Assembly: GCF_039566955.1 (NCBI RefSeq)
Contig: NZ_CP154796.1
Span: 5,704,001 to 5,768,000, forward strand
Direction of reading: 5' to 3'
Length of the DNA: 64,000 bases
Origin: Micromonospora sp. DSM 45708
GTDB lineage: Bacteria > Actinomycetota > Actinomycetes > Mycobacteriales > Micromonosporaceae
The notes under the pieces were generated by a model. That model saw only the letters and a list, made by a program, of their open reading frames with translations. It ran no database searches and had not been told where the DNA came from. The translations under genes were made by a program, and so were the position numbers. This document shows, piece after piece, positions 47,889 to 56,192 of this stretch (the first letter of the stretch is position 1; each line of letters starts with the position of its first letter).

Positions 47889-49244
47889 GTGAGCCACCCT
47901 CAGCCTCCGCCCGGGTCGCAGGACCCGGACCAGCAGCCGCAGGAACCGCCGACGCAGGCGTTCCCCACCGCGCCGATGCCTCCGGTGTCCGGCCCGCCGT
48001 CGACCCCGGACGCGCCGACGGCTCCCATCTCGGGCGCGCCGCACCCGCCGGTTTCCGGCCCGCCCCAGCCGCCGGCCCCGCCGACGCAGGCGTTCCCGCC
48101 GGCCCCGGCCACCGAGGCGTTCCCGTCCCAGCCGGTCTCCGGCGCGCCCCAGCCGCCGACCCAGGCGTTCCCCCCGGCGCCGCCGACCGAGGCGATCCCG
48201 CCGGCCCCGCCGACCGAGGCGTTCCCGCCGACGCCACCGACGCAGACCTACCCGCCGGCGCCGTCGCCCCAGACGTTCCCGCCGCCACCGTCCACCGAGG
48301 CGTTCCCGCCGGCGCCACCGACGTCGGGCGCGCCGTATCCACCGGGCGGGGCGTACCCGCAGGCGGGCGGCTACCCGCAGGCCGGCGGCTACCCGCAGGG
48401 GGGCGGCTACCCGCAGGCGGAGGGCTACCCGCAGGCTGGTGGCGCGTATCCGCAGGCTGGTGGCTACCCGCCGCCGGGCGGTGCGCAGCCGCCGTATCCG
48501 CCCACGTCGGGCGCGGCCTACCCGCCGCCCGGGCAGTACCCGCCGCCGGGTGGTGAGGCGTACGGGGCACCCGGGCCGTACCCGCCGCCACCGGGGCAGC
48601 CGTTCGGGCCGCCGGCGAAGAAGTCCAGCCGGAACGTCTGGCTCACCGTCGGCATCGTGGTGGTGGTCCTGCTGCTGCTCTGCTGCGGCGGTGGCGCCTT
48701 CGCGCTCTACAGCGGCGCGAAGAAGACCAAGGAAGCGATCGACACGCTGCCCACCCCGGGCATCAGCTACAGCAACCCGGCCGACCCCACGCCGCCGACC
48801 GGTGACCCGTCCGTCACCACGCCGCAGCCGGGCACGACCGACGACGAGACGTTCAACATGCCCGCCGGCGACAAGCTGATCGTCAACGACGACGACGGCA
48901 CGGTGGAGATCACGGTCGGCAACTTCCGGACCAAGGACGCGGCCTGCCGGGAGTACGCGTCCGGCCCGAAGAACGGCACGTTCCTGATCGCCGACGTGTC
49001 CGCCGAGGTCACCAAGGGCACCGGCTCGATCAACCCGTTCTTCTTCACCTGGAAGGGCGCGGACGGCACCGAGGAGAGCGGCATCGCCGGCGCGTTCTCC
49101 GGCTGCGGCAAGCTGATGACCTCCGGCAACAACCTGCCGGCCGGCTCCAAGCGCAGCGGCCAGCTCGTCTTCGACGTCAAGGACCGCAACGGCGTCGTCG
49201 AGTACGAGCACCACCTGCGTACCGCCGGGTCCTGGAAGCCCTGA
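47889..49244 (+). CDS. Proline-rich membrane-anchored protein with exported beta domain
   Basis: 451 aa. Residues 1-255 are a low-complexity cytoplasmic tail with repeats of the types PPTEAFPPAP and YPQAGGYPQ. One membrane segment follows (VWLTVGIVVVVLLLLCCGGGAFALYSG, about 257-283). The exported part ends in a beta-rich domain of about 130 residues (TVEITVGNFRTKDAACREYA, SINPFFFTWKGADG) that resembles DUF4352-type Ig-like domains. GTG 47889 has AAGGAG 5-6 nt upstream. Such tails in actinobacteria mediate crowding or protein contacts; the role here is unknown. Confidence 0.8.
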   Translation: MSHPQPPPGSQDPDQQPQEPPTQAFPTAPMPPVSGPPSTPDAPTAPISGAPHPPVSGPPQPPAPPTQAFPPAPATEAFPSQPVSGAPQPPTQAFPPAPPTEAIPPAPPTEAFPPTPPTQTYPPAPSPQTFPPPPSTEAFPPAPPTSGAPYPPGGAYPQAGGYPQAGGYPQGGGYPQAEGYPQAGGAYPQAGGYPPPGGAQPPYPPTSGAAYPPPGQYPPPGGEAYGAPGPYPPPPGQPFGPPAKKSSRNVWLTVGIVVVVLLLLCCGGGAFALYSGAKKTKEAIDTLPTPGISYSNPADPTPPTGDPSVTTPQPGTTDDETFNMPAGDKLIVNDDDGTVEITVGNFRTKDAACREYASGPKNGTFLIADVSAEVTKGTGSINPFFFTWKGADGTEESGIAGAFSGCGKLMTSGNNLPAGSKRSGQLVFDVKDRNGVVEYEHHLRTAGSWKP

Positions 49245-49372
49245 CCGGCGCGTGACCCCGCCCGGGGGTCGGTCCCGTCCGGGGCCGGCCCCTGGGCCGT
49301 TCGGTCGGTGCCGCCGAGCCGATCGGGCCGTTCCGTGTGCGCGTGCCGCCCGCCGTTCGTCAGGCTCGACGG

Positions 49373-50092
49373 ATGGCGAACGAGACCACCATCCCGCTGC
49401 TGCCGTGCCGCTCCCTGGACGACGTCGTGCCGTTCTACCGGGCCCTCGGTTTCGAGGTGACGCACCGGCAGGCACGCCCCAACCCGTACGTGGCGCTGCG
49501 CCGGGAGGATCTGAACCTGCACTTCTTCGGCATGCCGGAGTTCGATCCGGCCACCTCGTACGGCAGTTGCCTGGTCGTGGTGGACGATCCGGTCGGCATC
49601 CACCGGGCCTTCGCGGCGGGCCTGCGTGCCGCCTACGGCAAGGTGCTCGTGTCCGGCGTGCCCCGGATGACGCGCCCCCGGCTCCGGCGCAACGCCGACG
49701 GGCACACCGGGTTCAGCATCGTCGACCCCGGCGGCAACTGGATCCGGTTCGTGGCCCGGGCCGCCACCCCGGACGCGGACGACAGCCGGGCCGGGCTGGC
49801 CCGGGCACTGCGGAACGCGGTGGTGCAGGCCGACTCGCGCGGAATGCCCGAGCATGCCGCCCGGATCCTCGACGGCGCGCTGGCCCGGCCCGACGCCGCC
49901 GACGATCCGGCCGTCCACGTCGAGGCGCTGGTCTACCGCGCCGAGCTGGCGCTGCTGTTGGACGAGCCGGCGGTTGCGCGTGGGCTGCTGCGGCGGGTCG
50001 GCGCGGTGCCGCTGGACGAGGCGCTGCGCGGCCGGCTGGCCGACACCCTCCAGCACGCCACCGACCTGACCGCCGCCCTACCGACCGGCTGA
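49373..50092 (+). CDS. VOC (glyoxalase/bleomycin-resistance fold) protein with helical extension
   Basis: 239 aa. Residues 1-125 form one vicinal-oxygen-chelate domain: IPLLPCRSLDDVVPFYRALGF, LNLHFFGMPEFD and GFSIVDPGGNWIRFV. His and Glu ligand positions are only partly evident, so binding rather than catalysis is possible, as in bleomycin-binding proteins. Residues 130-239 are an Ala/Arg-rich helical extension unusual for the family, perhaps TPR-like. ATG 49373; a CAGGCT box 6 nt upstream may make it leaderless. Confidence 0.83.
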   Translation: MANETTIPLLPCRSLDDVVPFYRALGFEVTHRQARPNPYVALRREDLNLHFFGMPEFDPATSYGSCLVVVDDPVGIHRAFAAGLRAAYGKVLVSGVPRMTRPRLRRNADGHTGFSIVDPGGNWIRFVARAATPDADDSRAGLARALRNAVVQADSRGMPEHAARILDGALARPDAADDPAVHVEALVYRAELALLLDEPAVARGLLRRVGAVPLDEALRGRLADTLQHATDLTAALPTG

Positions 50093-50348
50093 GTCCCGCC
50101 ACTCCGATCCTGGTACGAGACGGCCCTCCACGGGCGATCCCGTACCAAGATCTCCGGCAGTGTCGCGCCCGGCCGATCGGCCGGCCGCCGTCGGTCCACC
50201 GGCCGGGGCCCCGGTCGACCGGTGCCCCCGGGCCCGCCGGTTGGTCCGAATCCCGCGACTCGTCGTCGTCGGGCGCTGTCGGAGCGTCGATACGGTGCGC
50301 ACCGATTGACCGCTGGCAATCGTTGCGTACGCAAGCAGACTGTGGTGC
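50093..50348. other. Intergenic region with an imperfect inverted repeat
   Basis: 256 bp after the VOC gene. TGGTACG (50111-50117) and CGTACCA (50141-50147) bound an imperfect 15-bp stem that may terminate transcription. I see no gene in the rest. Confidence 0.5.
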
Positions 50349-51074
50349 GTGACGAACCCATCACCGCACGGCCCGGCGTACCCCGCTCCGAAGCAGTCCT
50401 GGTGGCGCCGGCTCTCCAGCGGCGCGAAGGTCGCGGTCGCGGCCTCGGGCGTGCTGCTGCTCTGCTGCTGCGGCGGCGTGGCGATCGGCGCCGGCCCCGA
50501 CTCCCCCTCGGCCCCGGCCGGGAAGAAGGCCGCGCCGGCCACGTCCGCGACGGCCGGTGTCGAGGCGGCGGCGGTCGCCGCGCCGACGACCTCCGTCCCG
50601 TCCCCGACCGCGTCGCCGACCGAGGCGAGCCCGAGCCCGAGCCCGAGCGCGCCGCCGTCGCCCCAGGTCCGGACCACGACCGTCACCTCGACCGCGAAGA
50701 TCGCCTACGCGACCCGGACCGTCAAGGACGCCACCCTGCCGCAGGGCACGAGGAAGGTACGCACGCGCGGCGTCACCGGGGTCCGCACGCTGACCTACCA
50801 GGTGACGGTCACCGACGGCGTGCAGACCGCCCGGAAGCTGATCCGGTCGGTGGTCACCCGGCAGCCGGTCACGCAGGTGGTCGCCGTCGGCACCAAGCCG
50901 GCGCGCAGGTGCGACCCGAACTACAGCGGGGCCTGCGTGCCGATCGCGAGCGATGTGGACTGTTCCGGCGGCAGCGGCAACGGTCCCGCGTACGTCGACG
51001 GCCCGGTCCGGGTCGTCGGCAGCGACATCTACGACCTCGACCGGGACGGCGACGGGGTGGGCTGCGACGACTGA
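50349..51074 (+). CDS. Exported G5/excalibur-domain protein
   Basis: 241 aa. A membrane segment (VAVAASGVLLLCCCGGVAIGAG, about 28-49) near the N-terminus acts as anchor or signal. A Ser/Pro linker leads to a G5-like repeat domain (VKDATLPQGTRKVRTRGVTG ... TRKLIRSVVT), then a C-terminal excalibur-type calcium-binding end: CDPNYSGACVPIASDVDC and YDLDRDGDGVGCDD. G5 domains bind cell-wall glycans in the family. GTG 50349. Followed by a hairpin. Confidence 0.82.
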   Translation: MTNPSPHGPAYPAPKQSWWRRLSSGAKVAVAASGVLLLCCCGGVAIGAGPDSPSAPAGKKAAPATSATAGVEAAAVAAPTTSVPSPTASPTEASPSPSPSAPPSPQVRTTTVTSTAKIAYATRTVKDATLPQGTRKVRTRGVTGVRTLTYQVTVTDGVQTARKLIRSVVTRQPVTQVVAVGTKPARRCDPNYSGACVPIASDVDCSGGSGNGPAYVDGPVRVVGSDIYDLDRDGDGVGCDD

Positions 51075-51094
51075 CGGCTCCCGCATGCCGGCGC

Positions 51095-51124
51095 AGGGGC
51101 GCGGGGGACGACCTCCGCGCCCCT
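51095..51124 (+). terminator. Hairpin after the G5/excalibur gene
   Basis: AGGGGCGCGG (51095-51104) pairs with CCGCGCCCCT (51115-51124). Its last base is the first base of the TATGCT -10 box of the next gene, so terminator and promoter are fused. Confidence 0.7.
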
Positions 51125-51129
51125 ATGCT
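51124..51129 (+). promoter_or_regulatory. Leaderless -10 box of the 154-aa gene
   Basis: TATGCT ends 6 nt before the GTG at 51136; no ribosome-binding sequence is seen. Confidence 0.55.
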
Positions 51130-51135
51130 GGGCCG

Positions 51136-51600
51136 GTGATCCTCGCTGACGCCACCGGTTCCTGGGCCGGCACCAACGGTTTCCGGATGCTGCCCGCCGA
51201 TCCGTTCGCCGAGTCGCCGGCCACGCTGACCGTGGCGACCGCTGCCGGCGGTCACCTGACCACTGTGGCGTACTCGTGGGCGCATCCGGCCGACGGGCCG
51301 CAGGACGGCCTGCTCGTGATCGCCGCCGGGGAGCAGCCGGGTTCGCTGGCCGCCTGGTGGGGCGACTCGTGGCACCAGCAGCCCACCGCGATGACGCTCA
51401 CCGGCGCGACGGGCGCGGCGTCGGCGGTCGAGCTGGCCGCCGAGTACGCCGGCGGGTGGGGGTGGCGGATCACGCTCGACGCCGCCGACCCGGCGACGCT
51501 GCGGCTGGTGATGGAGAACGTGGTCCCGGCGGACCAGGCCGGCCCCGACACGCCGGCCGGCCCCTATCCGGTCATGGTCACCGAGCTGCGCCGGGCCTGA
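51136..51600 (+). CDS. Hypothetical protein, possible lipocalin-like fold
   Basis: 154 aa, no signal or membrane segment. Alternating hydrophobic strands and Gly/Trp spacing (TGSWAGTNGFRML near the start, SWAHPADGPQDGLLVIAAGE, WWGDSWHQQPTAMTL) resemble DUF1579/lipocalin-like beta barrels, but the match is by eye only. Convergent with the alpha/beta hydrolase gene, 16 bp away. Probably leaderless. Confidence 0.72.
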   Translation: MILADATGSWAGTNGFRMLPADPFAESPATLTVATAAGGHLTTVAYSWAHPADGPQDGLLVIAAGEQPGSLAAWWGDSWHQQPTAMTLTGATGAASAVELAAEYAGGWGWRITLDAADPATLRLVMENVVPADQAGPDTPAGPYPVMVTELRRA

Positions 51601-51616
51601 GGCCGGGGCCGGCCGG

Positions 51617-52486
51617 TCAGCCCCGGTCGTCGAGGATCTCGCGCAGCCGGCGGGCGAACGCCTCGGGCTGCCCGGCGTAGCCGCCCTCCCCACCGACGAA
51701 GCCGCCGTGGTGGCTCGGGAAGACCGCCGGCCGCCCGCCGAGCAGCTCGGCCGTCGCCACCGACGTGCGGCCGGTGAACGTGTCCGCCGACTCCTCGCCG
51801 ACCGCGATGACGAGCCGGGTCCGGGTGGCGCGCAGCGCGTCGACGTCGGGCCGGTAGCTGGTGACCGCCACGGACCGGTCGGAGAGCAGCGGATCGTCCC
51901 GGGAGCCGTCGTCCTCGACCGGCATCCCGAACGCCGCCGGGTCGGGCAGGGGCCGGGCGAAGTAGTCGTCGGTGAACTCGCCGCGCCACGACGTCATGGC
52001 CACGAACGCGGCCATGCCGGCCCCCCAGCCGTTCTTCCGGTACGCCTCCTGGCAGGCCGCGGTGGCCCGCGCGGCGGCGTCCGCGTCGGGCAGCAGCGTG
52101 ACGAGCGGCGGCTCGTGCGCCACCAGCGTGGCCACCGTGTCCGGGTACGCCGCGACCAGGGCGAGCGCGGTCACCGCGCCGCCGCTGCTGGCGAACATGT
52201 CGACCGGGCCCGTGCCGAGCGTGTCGACGACGGCCCGCACGTCGGCGGCCTGGACCTCGGGCACGGAGTCGGTCCGGCCGTCCCGGCGCACGCTGCGGCC
52301 GAGCCCGCGCGGGTCGTAGGTGATCACGGTCCGGTCCGGGAAGTACGAGGCCAGCGCCGCGAAGCCGTCGGCGCACATCGGCTGGCCGATCATGAACAGC
52401 GGCCGGTGCCCGCCGGCGGTGGTGTTCGGGGCGTGCACGTCGTAGACGAGGTCGACGTCGGGCAGGTGGAGTGTCTGCGTGGTCAT
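51617..52486 (-). CDS. Alpha/beta hydrolase
   Basis: 289 aa. Nucleophile Ser in FASSGGAVTAL (about residue 99) in the GxSxG-like form SSGG, with YDPRGLGRSVR before it; the general acid region IAVGEESADTF and His in PSHHGGFVGG complete a plausible triad. The first Gly of the nucleophile elbow is Ser, a tolerated variant. ATG 52486 overlaps by 4 bp the stop of a small upstream ORF. Substrate unknown. Confidence 0.87.
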   Translation of the reverse strand: MTTQTLHLPDVDLVYDVHAPNTTAGGHRPLFMIGQPMCADGFAALASYFPDRTVITYDPRGLGRSVRRDGRTDSVPEVQAADVRAVVDTLGTGPVDMFASSGGAVTALALVAAYPDTVATLVAHEPPLVTLLPDADAAARATAACQEAYRKNGWGAGMAAFVAMTSWRGEFTDDYFARPLPDPAAFGMPVEDDGSRDDPLLSDRSVAVTSYRPDVDALRATRTRLVIAVGEESADTFTGRTSVATAELLGGRPAVFPSHHGGFVGGEGGYAGQPEAFARRLREILDDRG

Positions 52487-52743
52487 GCTCCGGTCGACAG
52501 TCGCCGGCCCGGAAAGTCATCGGTCCGCCGGGATTCCCATGCCGGTGCGGTGCGCGGCGGTCGACGCCCACCGGTTTCCTTTTCGACGGTCGAGTCGCCC
52601 TGCTCGACGGACGTGACGTCGTGTTCGCCGGCACGCCTGGTGAGAAGCGCGACCTGGCCGACCATGCGCGCTCGCACGCCGTCGCGGCGCTTCCGCTCGC
52701 TCTCCAGCAGGCTGGCCCAGGCCCGAGCCTCATAGTCGGACAT
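52483..52743 (-). CDS. Small hypothetical ORF coupled to the hydrolase gene
   Basis: 86 aa starting MSDYEARAWASLLESERKRR, highly charged and helical in the first half, with an unconserved second half. Its stop overlaps the hydrolase start (ATGA), which argues for translation, and a GGAAGG lies just before the ATG at 52743. Base composition is somewhat less GC-rich than its neighbours. It marks the edge of the degraded patch and may itself be a truncated gene. Weak support. Confidence 0.35.
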   Translation of the reverse strand: MSDYEARAWASLLESERKRRDGVRARMVGQVALLTRRAGEHDVTSVEQGDSTVEKETGGRRPPRTAPAWESRRTDDFPGRRLSTGA

Positions 52744-53231
52744 GCCTTCCCGCATCAGCGGCCCCCCATCGATTCGCGAACTCGATCAAGTCTGGTGCCG
52801 GGGACTCCGGCCCTCAAAGCGATCCGACAAGCGGCTATCCGACTCAGGAGTCGAATGGCACTGGGCGCCCTTCACGGAGAGCCGGCCGAAGTCCGGAAAG
52901 GACCACGATGAGCGGCCTCCGAACCGCGGGGACCGAAGGGGGATTCGAACCCCCATACCGACCGACGCCCGATAAGTCAGCCCGAATAGGACCAGGGTGG
53001 CGATTGTCATGCACTCTCGCGGTTTTACCGATAGCTGCATTTGGGAGCGCTCCTATCGCGGTTTCCGCGTCACCACCCCACCACCCATCGACGTTCACCG
53101 AACGGAGTTGGACACAGTGGACTATGCTCACTCGGAGATCGCTGGGGGGCGGCGGGTGTGCCGATTCCCCGGATGTCGTGTTCAACGAACCATGAAGGCG
53201 CCTAATGCGGTGCCCGGGAACGGAGTTCGTC
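52744..53231. other. Gene-poor segment with tRNA-like remnant
   Basis: 488 bp of lower GC with no credible gene. It contains a T-arm-like sequence on the minus strand (52938-52955) and, before the next gene, a TATGCT hexamer around 53124 that may be a promoter element. Confidence 0.5.
52936..52976 (-). other. tRNA-like remnant (T-arm and part of variable/anticodon region)
   Basis: On the minus strand GGGGGTTCGAATCCCCC forms a perfect T-arm with the invariant TTCGAAT loop, preceded by GACTTATCGGGCGTCGGTCGGTAT. No matching 5' acceptor or D-arm precedes it and the presumed 3' acceptor (TTCGGTC) has no partner. It reads as a leftover of a tRNA gene or of an attachment site, not a working tRNA. 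Confidence 0.5.
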
Positions 53232-53615
53232 ATGAAGCTAGCCCGAAGGATCGGATTCACCGCCAGTGCTGTGGTGGCACTTGTTGCCGCATCCGCGACC
53301 CCCGCGCTCGCCGACTCCGGCGACACCATCTACGGATTCTGGCCGAACCGGATCGCGCACGCGACCTTCACCAGCTACGGCGACAAGTTCACCGTGTGGG
53401 ACGACGAGAGCGACGGGCGGGCCGCAATCGCCTTCTGGCAGGTGGGCAGCCGCACCGGCCAGTGTGTGAACAGCAACGGCGCCGGCACCTCCAAGACCTG
53501 CAACTACGACTTCCCGGAGAACCAGACGATCGTCTGGAACCTTACCGCGCAGGGTTGGGCGAACCCCGGCTGCTGCACGGCGATTGTCGGTGGGGAGCAG
53601 CGGGACAAGACCTGA
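53232..53615 (+). CDS. Small secreted protein, unknown function
   Basis: 127 aa. Clear signal peptide [20 protein letters not shown] with cleavage after ATPALA. The mature 100 residues are beta-rich with Trp/Tyr/Phe (GFWPNRIAHATFTSYGDKF) and four cysteines (GQCVNSNG, KTCNYDF, GCCTAI) that could make two disulfides. Resembles short secreted actinobacterial proteins of unknown role. ATG 53232 has GGAG 6 nt upstream. Lies alone in the low-GC patch. Confidence 0.75.
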   Translation: MKLARRIGFTASAVVALVAASATPALADSGDTIYGFWPNRIAHATFTSYGDKFTVWDDESDGRAAIAFWQVGSRTGQCVNSNGAGTSKTCNYDFPENQTIVWNLTAQGWANPGCCTAIVGGEQRDKT

Positions 53616-53971
53616 TCCGAACCGGCGAATGACGCGCGGAGAGCCATCACAGCACCGCCACGCGTCGTCTGGTAGGACGAACCGATAAACGGTGTGGTGT
53701 GGTTGCCGCAGGCAGCGGGGTGACGCGAGATCGACACCTCGACTGTCTGCGGCAATCTCACCTCTCGCCTACTCGCCTTGACCTTCCACCGACCATTGGC
53801 GTCAATGGTGAAGGCACGCCGGCCTTCTCGACACGACTCGGCCGCGGATGTATCGGGTGGCGTGTCGTCAAGGTCAATCAGCCTGCGGAGAACGTGGAGA
53901 ATCCACCGGGCGGTGACAATCAGCCGGTTGCGGATCTGGGCCAGGGACAGAAACGGCGCGGTCATCGTCAA
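53504..53971 (-). CDS. Doubtful hypothetical ORF coupled to a truncated regulator
   Basis: 155 aa. Its ATG overlaps the stop of the TPR-regulator fragment by 4 bp (ATGA), and the first 90 residues (MTAPFLSLAQIRNRLIVTAR) read like a real protein with one amphipathic helix. The last 37 residues run antisense into the secreted-protein gene, so the 3' end is probably degraded and the original stop lost. Function unknown. Confidence 0.35.
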   Translation of the reverse strand: MTMTAPFLSLAQIRNRLIVTARWILHVLRRLIDLDDTPPDTSAAESCREGRRAFTIDANGRWKVKASRREVRLPQTVEVSISRHPAACGNHTTPFIGSSYQTTRGGAVMALRASFAGSDQVLSRCSPPTIAVQQPGFAQPCAVRFQTIVWFSGKS

Positions 53972-54479
53972 CCCACTCCGAGCGCGGCGGCGAGGTGGAC
54001 GAGCATCGCCGGGGCGCGCGGGTCACGGGCAATCTCGGTGAGGACGCCCCGGCCGTCCGGCCGGTGGCGGATCTCGGCCGGCGCGACCCGGTCGGCCTCC
54101 ACCAGGACCCGGCCGGCGCTGACCGGGTCGCCGGCTTGCAGGTACGCACGGGCGACGTCGATCAGGTACGCGGCCCGATGCTCGGCGGCCAGCCACCGCC
54201 ACCCCTCCCGCGTGATCACCTGCTCGTGCCGGGCCACGGCGTCCGCCACGTCACCGCGTTCCGCCGCTACCGCGACCCGGGCCAACTCGACCGTCGTCGG
54301 CCCGAACCCGGTCCGGTGGTGGTCGTGGCCGTCCCCCACCCGCGCCGCCATCTCCGCGGCCTCGTCGACCAGCTCGACGGCGGCGCGGTCGTCCCCGTCG
54401 CGGGCGGCGGCCAGGGCGGCCTGCGCCAGCAGTGTCCCGCACAGCGACAGCTCCGCCGGGTCGCCGAACTCGACCACCG
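53968..54479 (-). pseudogene. C-terminal fragment of a TPR-containing transcriptional regulator
   Basis: About 165 residues of alpha-helical repeats (LAQAALAAARDGDDRAAVEL, HRAAYLIDVARAYLQAGDP, GVLTEIARDPRAPAMLVHL) typical of the C-terminal half of XRE-type regulators of about 400 aa common in Micromonospora and Streptomyces. The DNA-binding N-terminal half is missing: the homologous reading stops near 54479, where an unrelated plus-strand coding remnant begins. The high GC of this fragment contrasts with the remnant beside it. Confidence 0.65.
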
Positions 54480-54840
54480 ACGGAACGGCCCTCAACTACT
54501 CCGCGTACTGGGTCGGCGAGATCCCCTATCGCCAACCCAACGGCTCCTTCATGCCCGCCACTATCGACGATTGGCGCGGTGCCGTCTCCTGCGGCACCTC
54601 GTCGAGCGCCTCGAAGCTGACCACCCGTTCATCGATCTCAACATCCACAACCTGTGGGCTCTGCTCACTGCCCGACGCGGGCTCGTCCACGACCACCCCG
54701 CCACCGGACAAACGCTCGCCAACCGTGCCGGCACCGTCCTCGACAGCGACCAGATCTCCGCGCAGTCCCGCAAAGAACTAACCTCTGTTGTCTACAGCCT
54801 GCGTACCGAGGGCATCACTGGCACAGGGACGGGCAGATGA
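54480..54840 (+). pseudogene. Frameshifted C-terminal remnant of an unidentified gene
   Basis: Two plus-strand frames join into one sensible protein end: the first gives SAYWVGEIPYRQPNGSFMPA and DDWRGAV, the second LLRHLVERLEADHPFIDLNI through to GTGTGR and a stop at 54840. Inserting one base after 54585 restores a single frame (GAV-LLRHLVERLE). The N-terminus is missing, cut at the junction with the TPR fragment. The stop overlaps the start of the HD gene (ATGA), so both once formed an operon. I do not recognise the family. Confidence 0.6.
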
Positions 54841-55418
54841 GCGACGACCAGTACGCCGCAGCGATGAGGTTCATCTTCGAGGCCGGCGTCCTGAAACGCG
54901 CCGCTCGTACCGGCTGGTGGTTCGCCGGGGTCAAGCACCCTGAATCGATCGCCGAACACTCCCACCGCACCGCCCTGATCGGCATGATCCTCGCCGCCAT
55001 GGAGGGAGCCGATCCCGCGCGGACCACAATGCTCTGCGTCCTGCACGACACCCAGGAAACGCGCATCACGGATATCCCACACATCGCCCGGCGTTACCTC
55101 AGCGCCGCACCCAATACCGCAGTCACCGCAGATCAGGTCGCAGGCTGCCCACCCAGCGTCACCGACACCATCACAGCGGCCGTGGCCGAGTACGAAGCCG
55201 GTGAAACCCTCGAAGCCGTCGTCGCCGGGGACGCCGACAAACTCGAATGTCTCGTCCAAGCCGTTGAATACCGCCACCAGGGCGTCGACAACGTCCAACG
55301 GTGGATCGACAGCAGCCGCGCCGCGCTCACCACCGCCTCCGCCAAGCAACTCGCCGACGCAGCACTGGACGGTCAGCCCCTTGCCTGGCTCACACCACCG
55401 ACGGAACCAGCGAGCTGA
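54837..55418 (+). CDS. HD-domain hydrolase (YfbR-like)
   Basis: 193 aa. HD-superfamily metal ligands are visible: SIAEHSHRTALIG (His, about residue 40-45), VLHDTQETRITDIP (His-Asp, about 64-65) and AGDADKLECLVQA (Asp, about 131). Such proteins remove phosphate from (deoxy)nucleoside monophosphates or related substrates. It is intact although the gene before it is broken, and the codon use is slightly less GC-rich than in core genes. ATG 54837 lies in the preceding stop. Confidence 0.82.
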   Translation: MSDDQYAAAMRFIFEAGVLKRAARTGWWFAGVKHPESIAEHSHRTALIGMILAAMEGADPARTTMLCVLHDTQETRITDIPHIARRYLSAAPNTAVTADQVAGCPPSVTDTITAAVAEYEAGETLEAVVAGDADKLECLVQAVEYRHQGVDNVQRWIDSSRAALTTASAKQLADAALDGQPLAWLTPPTEPAS

Positions 55419-55901
55419 CCCTGAGCTGCCAGACCTGGGCGCTTCATCCTGATGCATCCACTCCACGTCACAGGCGCTGATTCGTAGCCCTCCGTCGCTG
55501 GCCCCAGATGTTCCGACCCGTGCGGGCAACATGCTCTCAACAGCAGAGGACTAGGCGTCCGGCAGCCCTCACTCGACAGACTGTCCGCCTGGCAACCGCC
55601 GTAGGTTCGCCAGAGGGGCGCCCGCCCTCGACTACCCACCACGTTTTCCCAACTCAAGCATCTGTAGGGGTACCGAGGACACGGGGCACAGCTCGCGCAA
55701 GACCGGGGATGGGCGGATGTCGGGGCAACAGCGAAGCGGTCGCGGGCAAGGAGCACTCCGACGGGACGGCATAGTAAGAACATCCGGACCGCCCTCAAGC
55801 ACGCCAACGAACAGCTCGACGTCTGATGAGGTCGATGTGGTACTTCGCTGCTGAACGCATGATAAATGGCCGCCTCCAACTTGCGGAGACGGCCATTGAA
55901 C
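55419..55901. other. Gene-free segment before tRNA-Ala
   Basis: 483 bp with no credible gene. Around 55766-55825 the plus strand could encode a C-terminal tail SKNIRTALKHANEQLDV ending in TGA, perhaps the last trace of a lost gene. A tRNA terminator hairpin lies at 55865-55897. Confidence 0.5.
55865..55897 (-). terminator. Terminator of tRNA-Ala
   Basis: Arms AATGGCCG-CTCC and GGAG-CGGCCATT (one unpaired base each side) flank a 7-nt loop; on the minus strand the stem ends in TTTAT, 5 bp downstream of the tRNA. Confidence 0.75.
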
Positions 55902-55978
<77 letters not shown>

Positions 55979-56099
55979 TCCGCTGGCGAACCAGCGTCGG
56001 TCCCACCCGGCTTGCACCGGGCGGGCCGGCACCAAGGCTAACAGGTCCCGCACCTGTCACGCGAACCACCCCACGACGGCCCGGCGGGCACCAGTTCGA

Positions 56100-56140
56100 G
56101 GAAGTGGTGGCATCCAAGACACCCGGATACCGCCACTTCC
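56100..56140 (-). terminator. Imperfect hairpin after the GlpR-like gene
   Basis: Arms 56100-56115 and 56125-56140 match in 14 of 16 positions (GGAAGTGG.GG.ATCC). It lies about 90 bp beyond the GlpR-like stop. Confidence 0.5.
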
Positions 56141-56148
56141 CCGAACCG

Positions 56149-56192
56149 CAGTCGATCAAGGCCGCACCGGCAGTCGATCAAGGCCGCACCGG
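56149..56192 (+). repeat. 22-bp tandem repeat, two copies
   Basis: CAGTCGATCAAGGCCGCACC plus GG occurs at 56149-56170 and 56171-56192, followed by a decayed third unit (CCCGATCAAGGCCC). It sits between the hairpin and the GlpR-like stop. Confidence 0.85.

Noticed and set aside
48100..48600. CRISPR-like or minisatellite array
   Set aside because: The repeats are in frame, degenerate and encode Pro/Tyr/Gly units of a protein; there are no uniform spacers.
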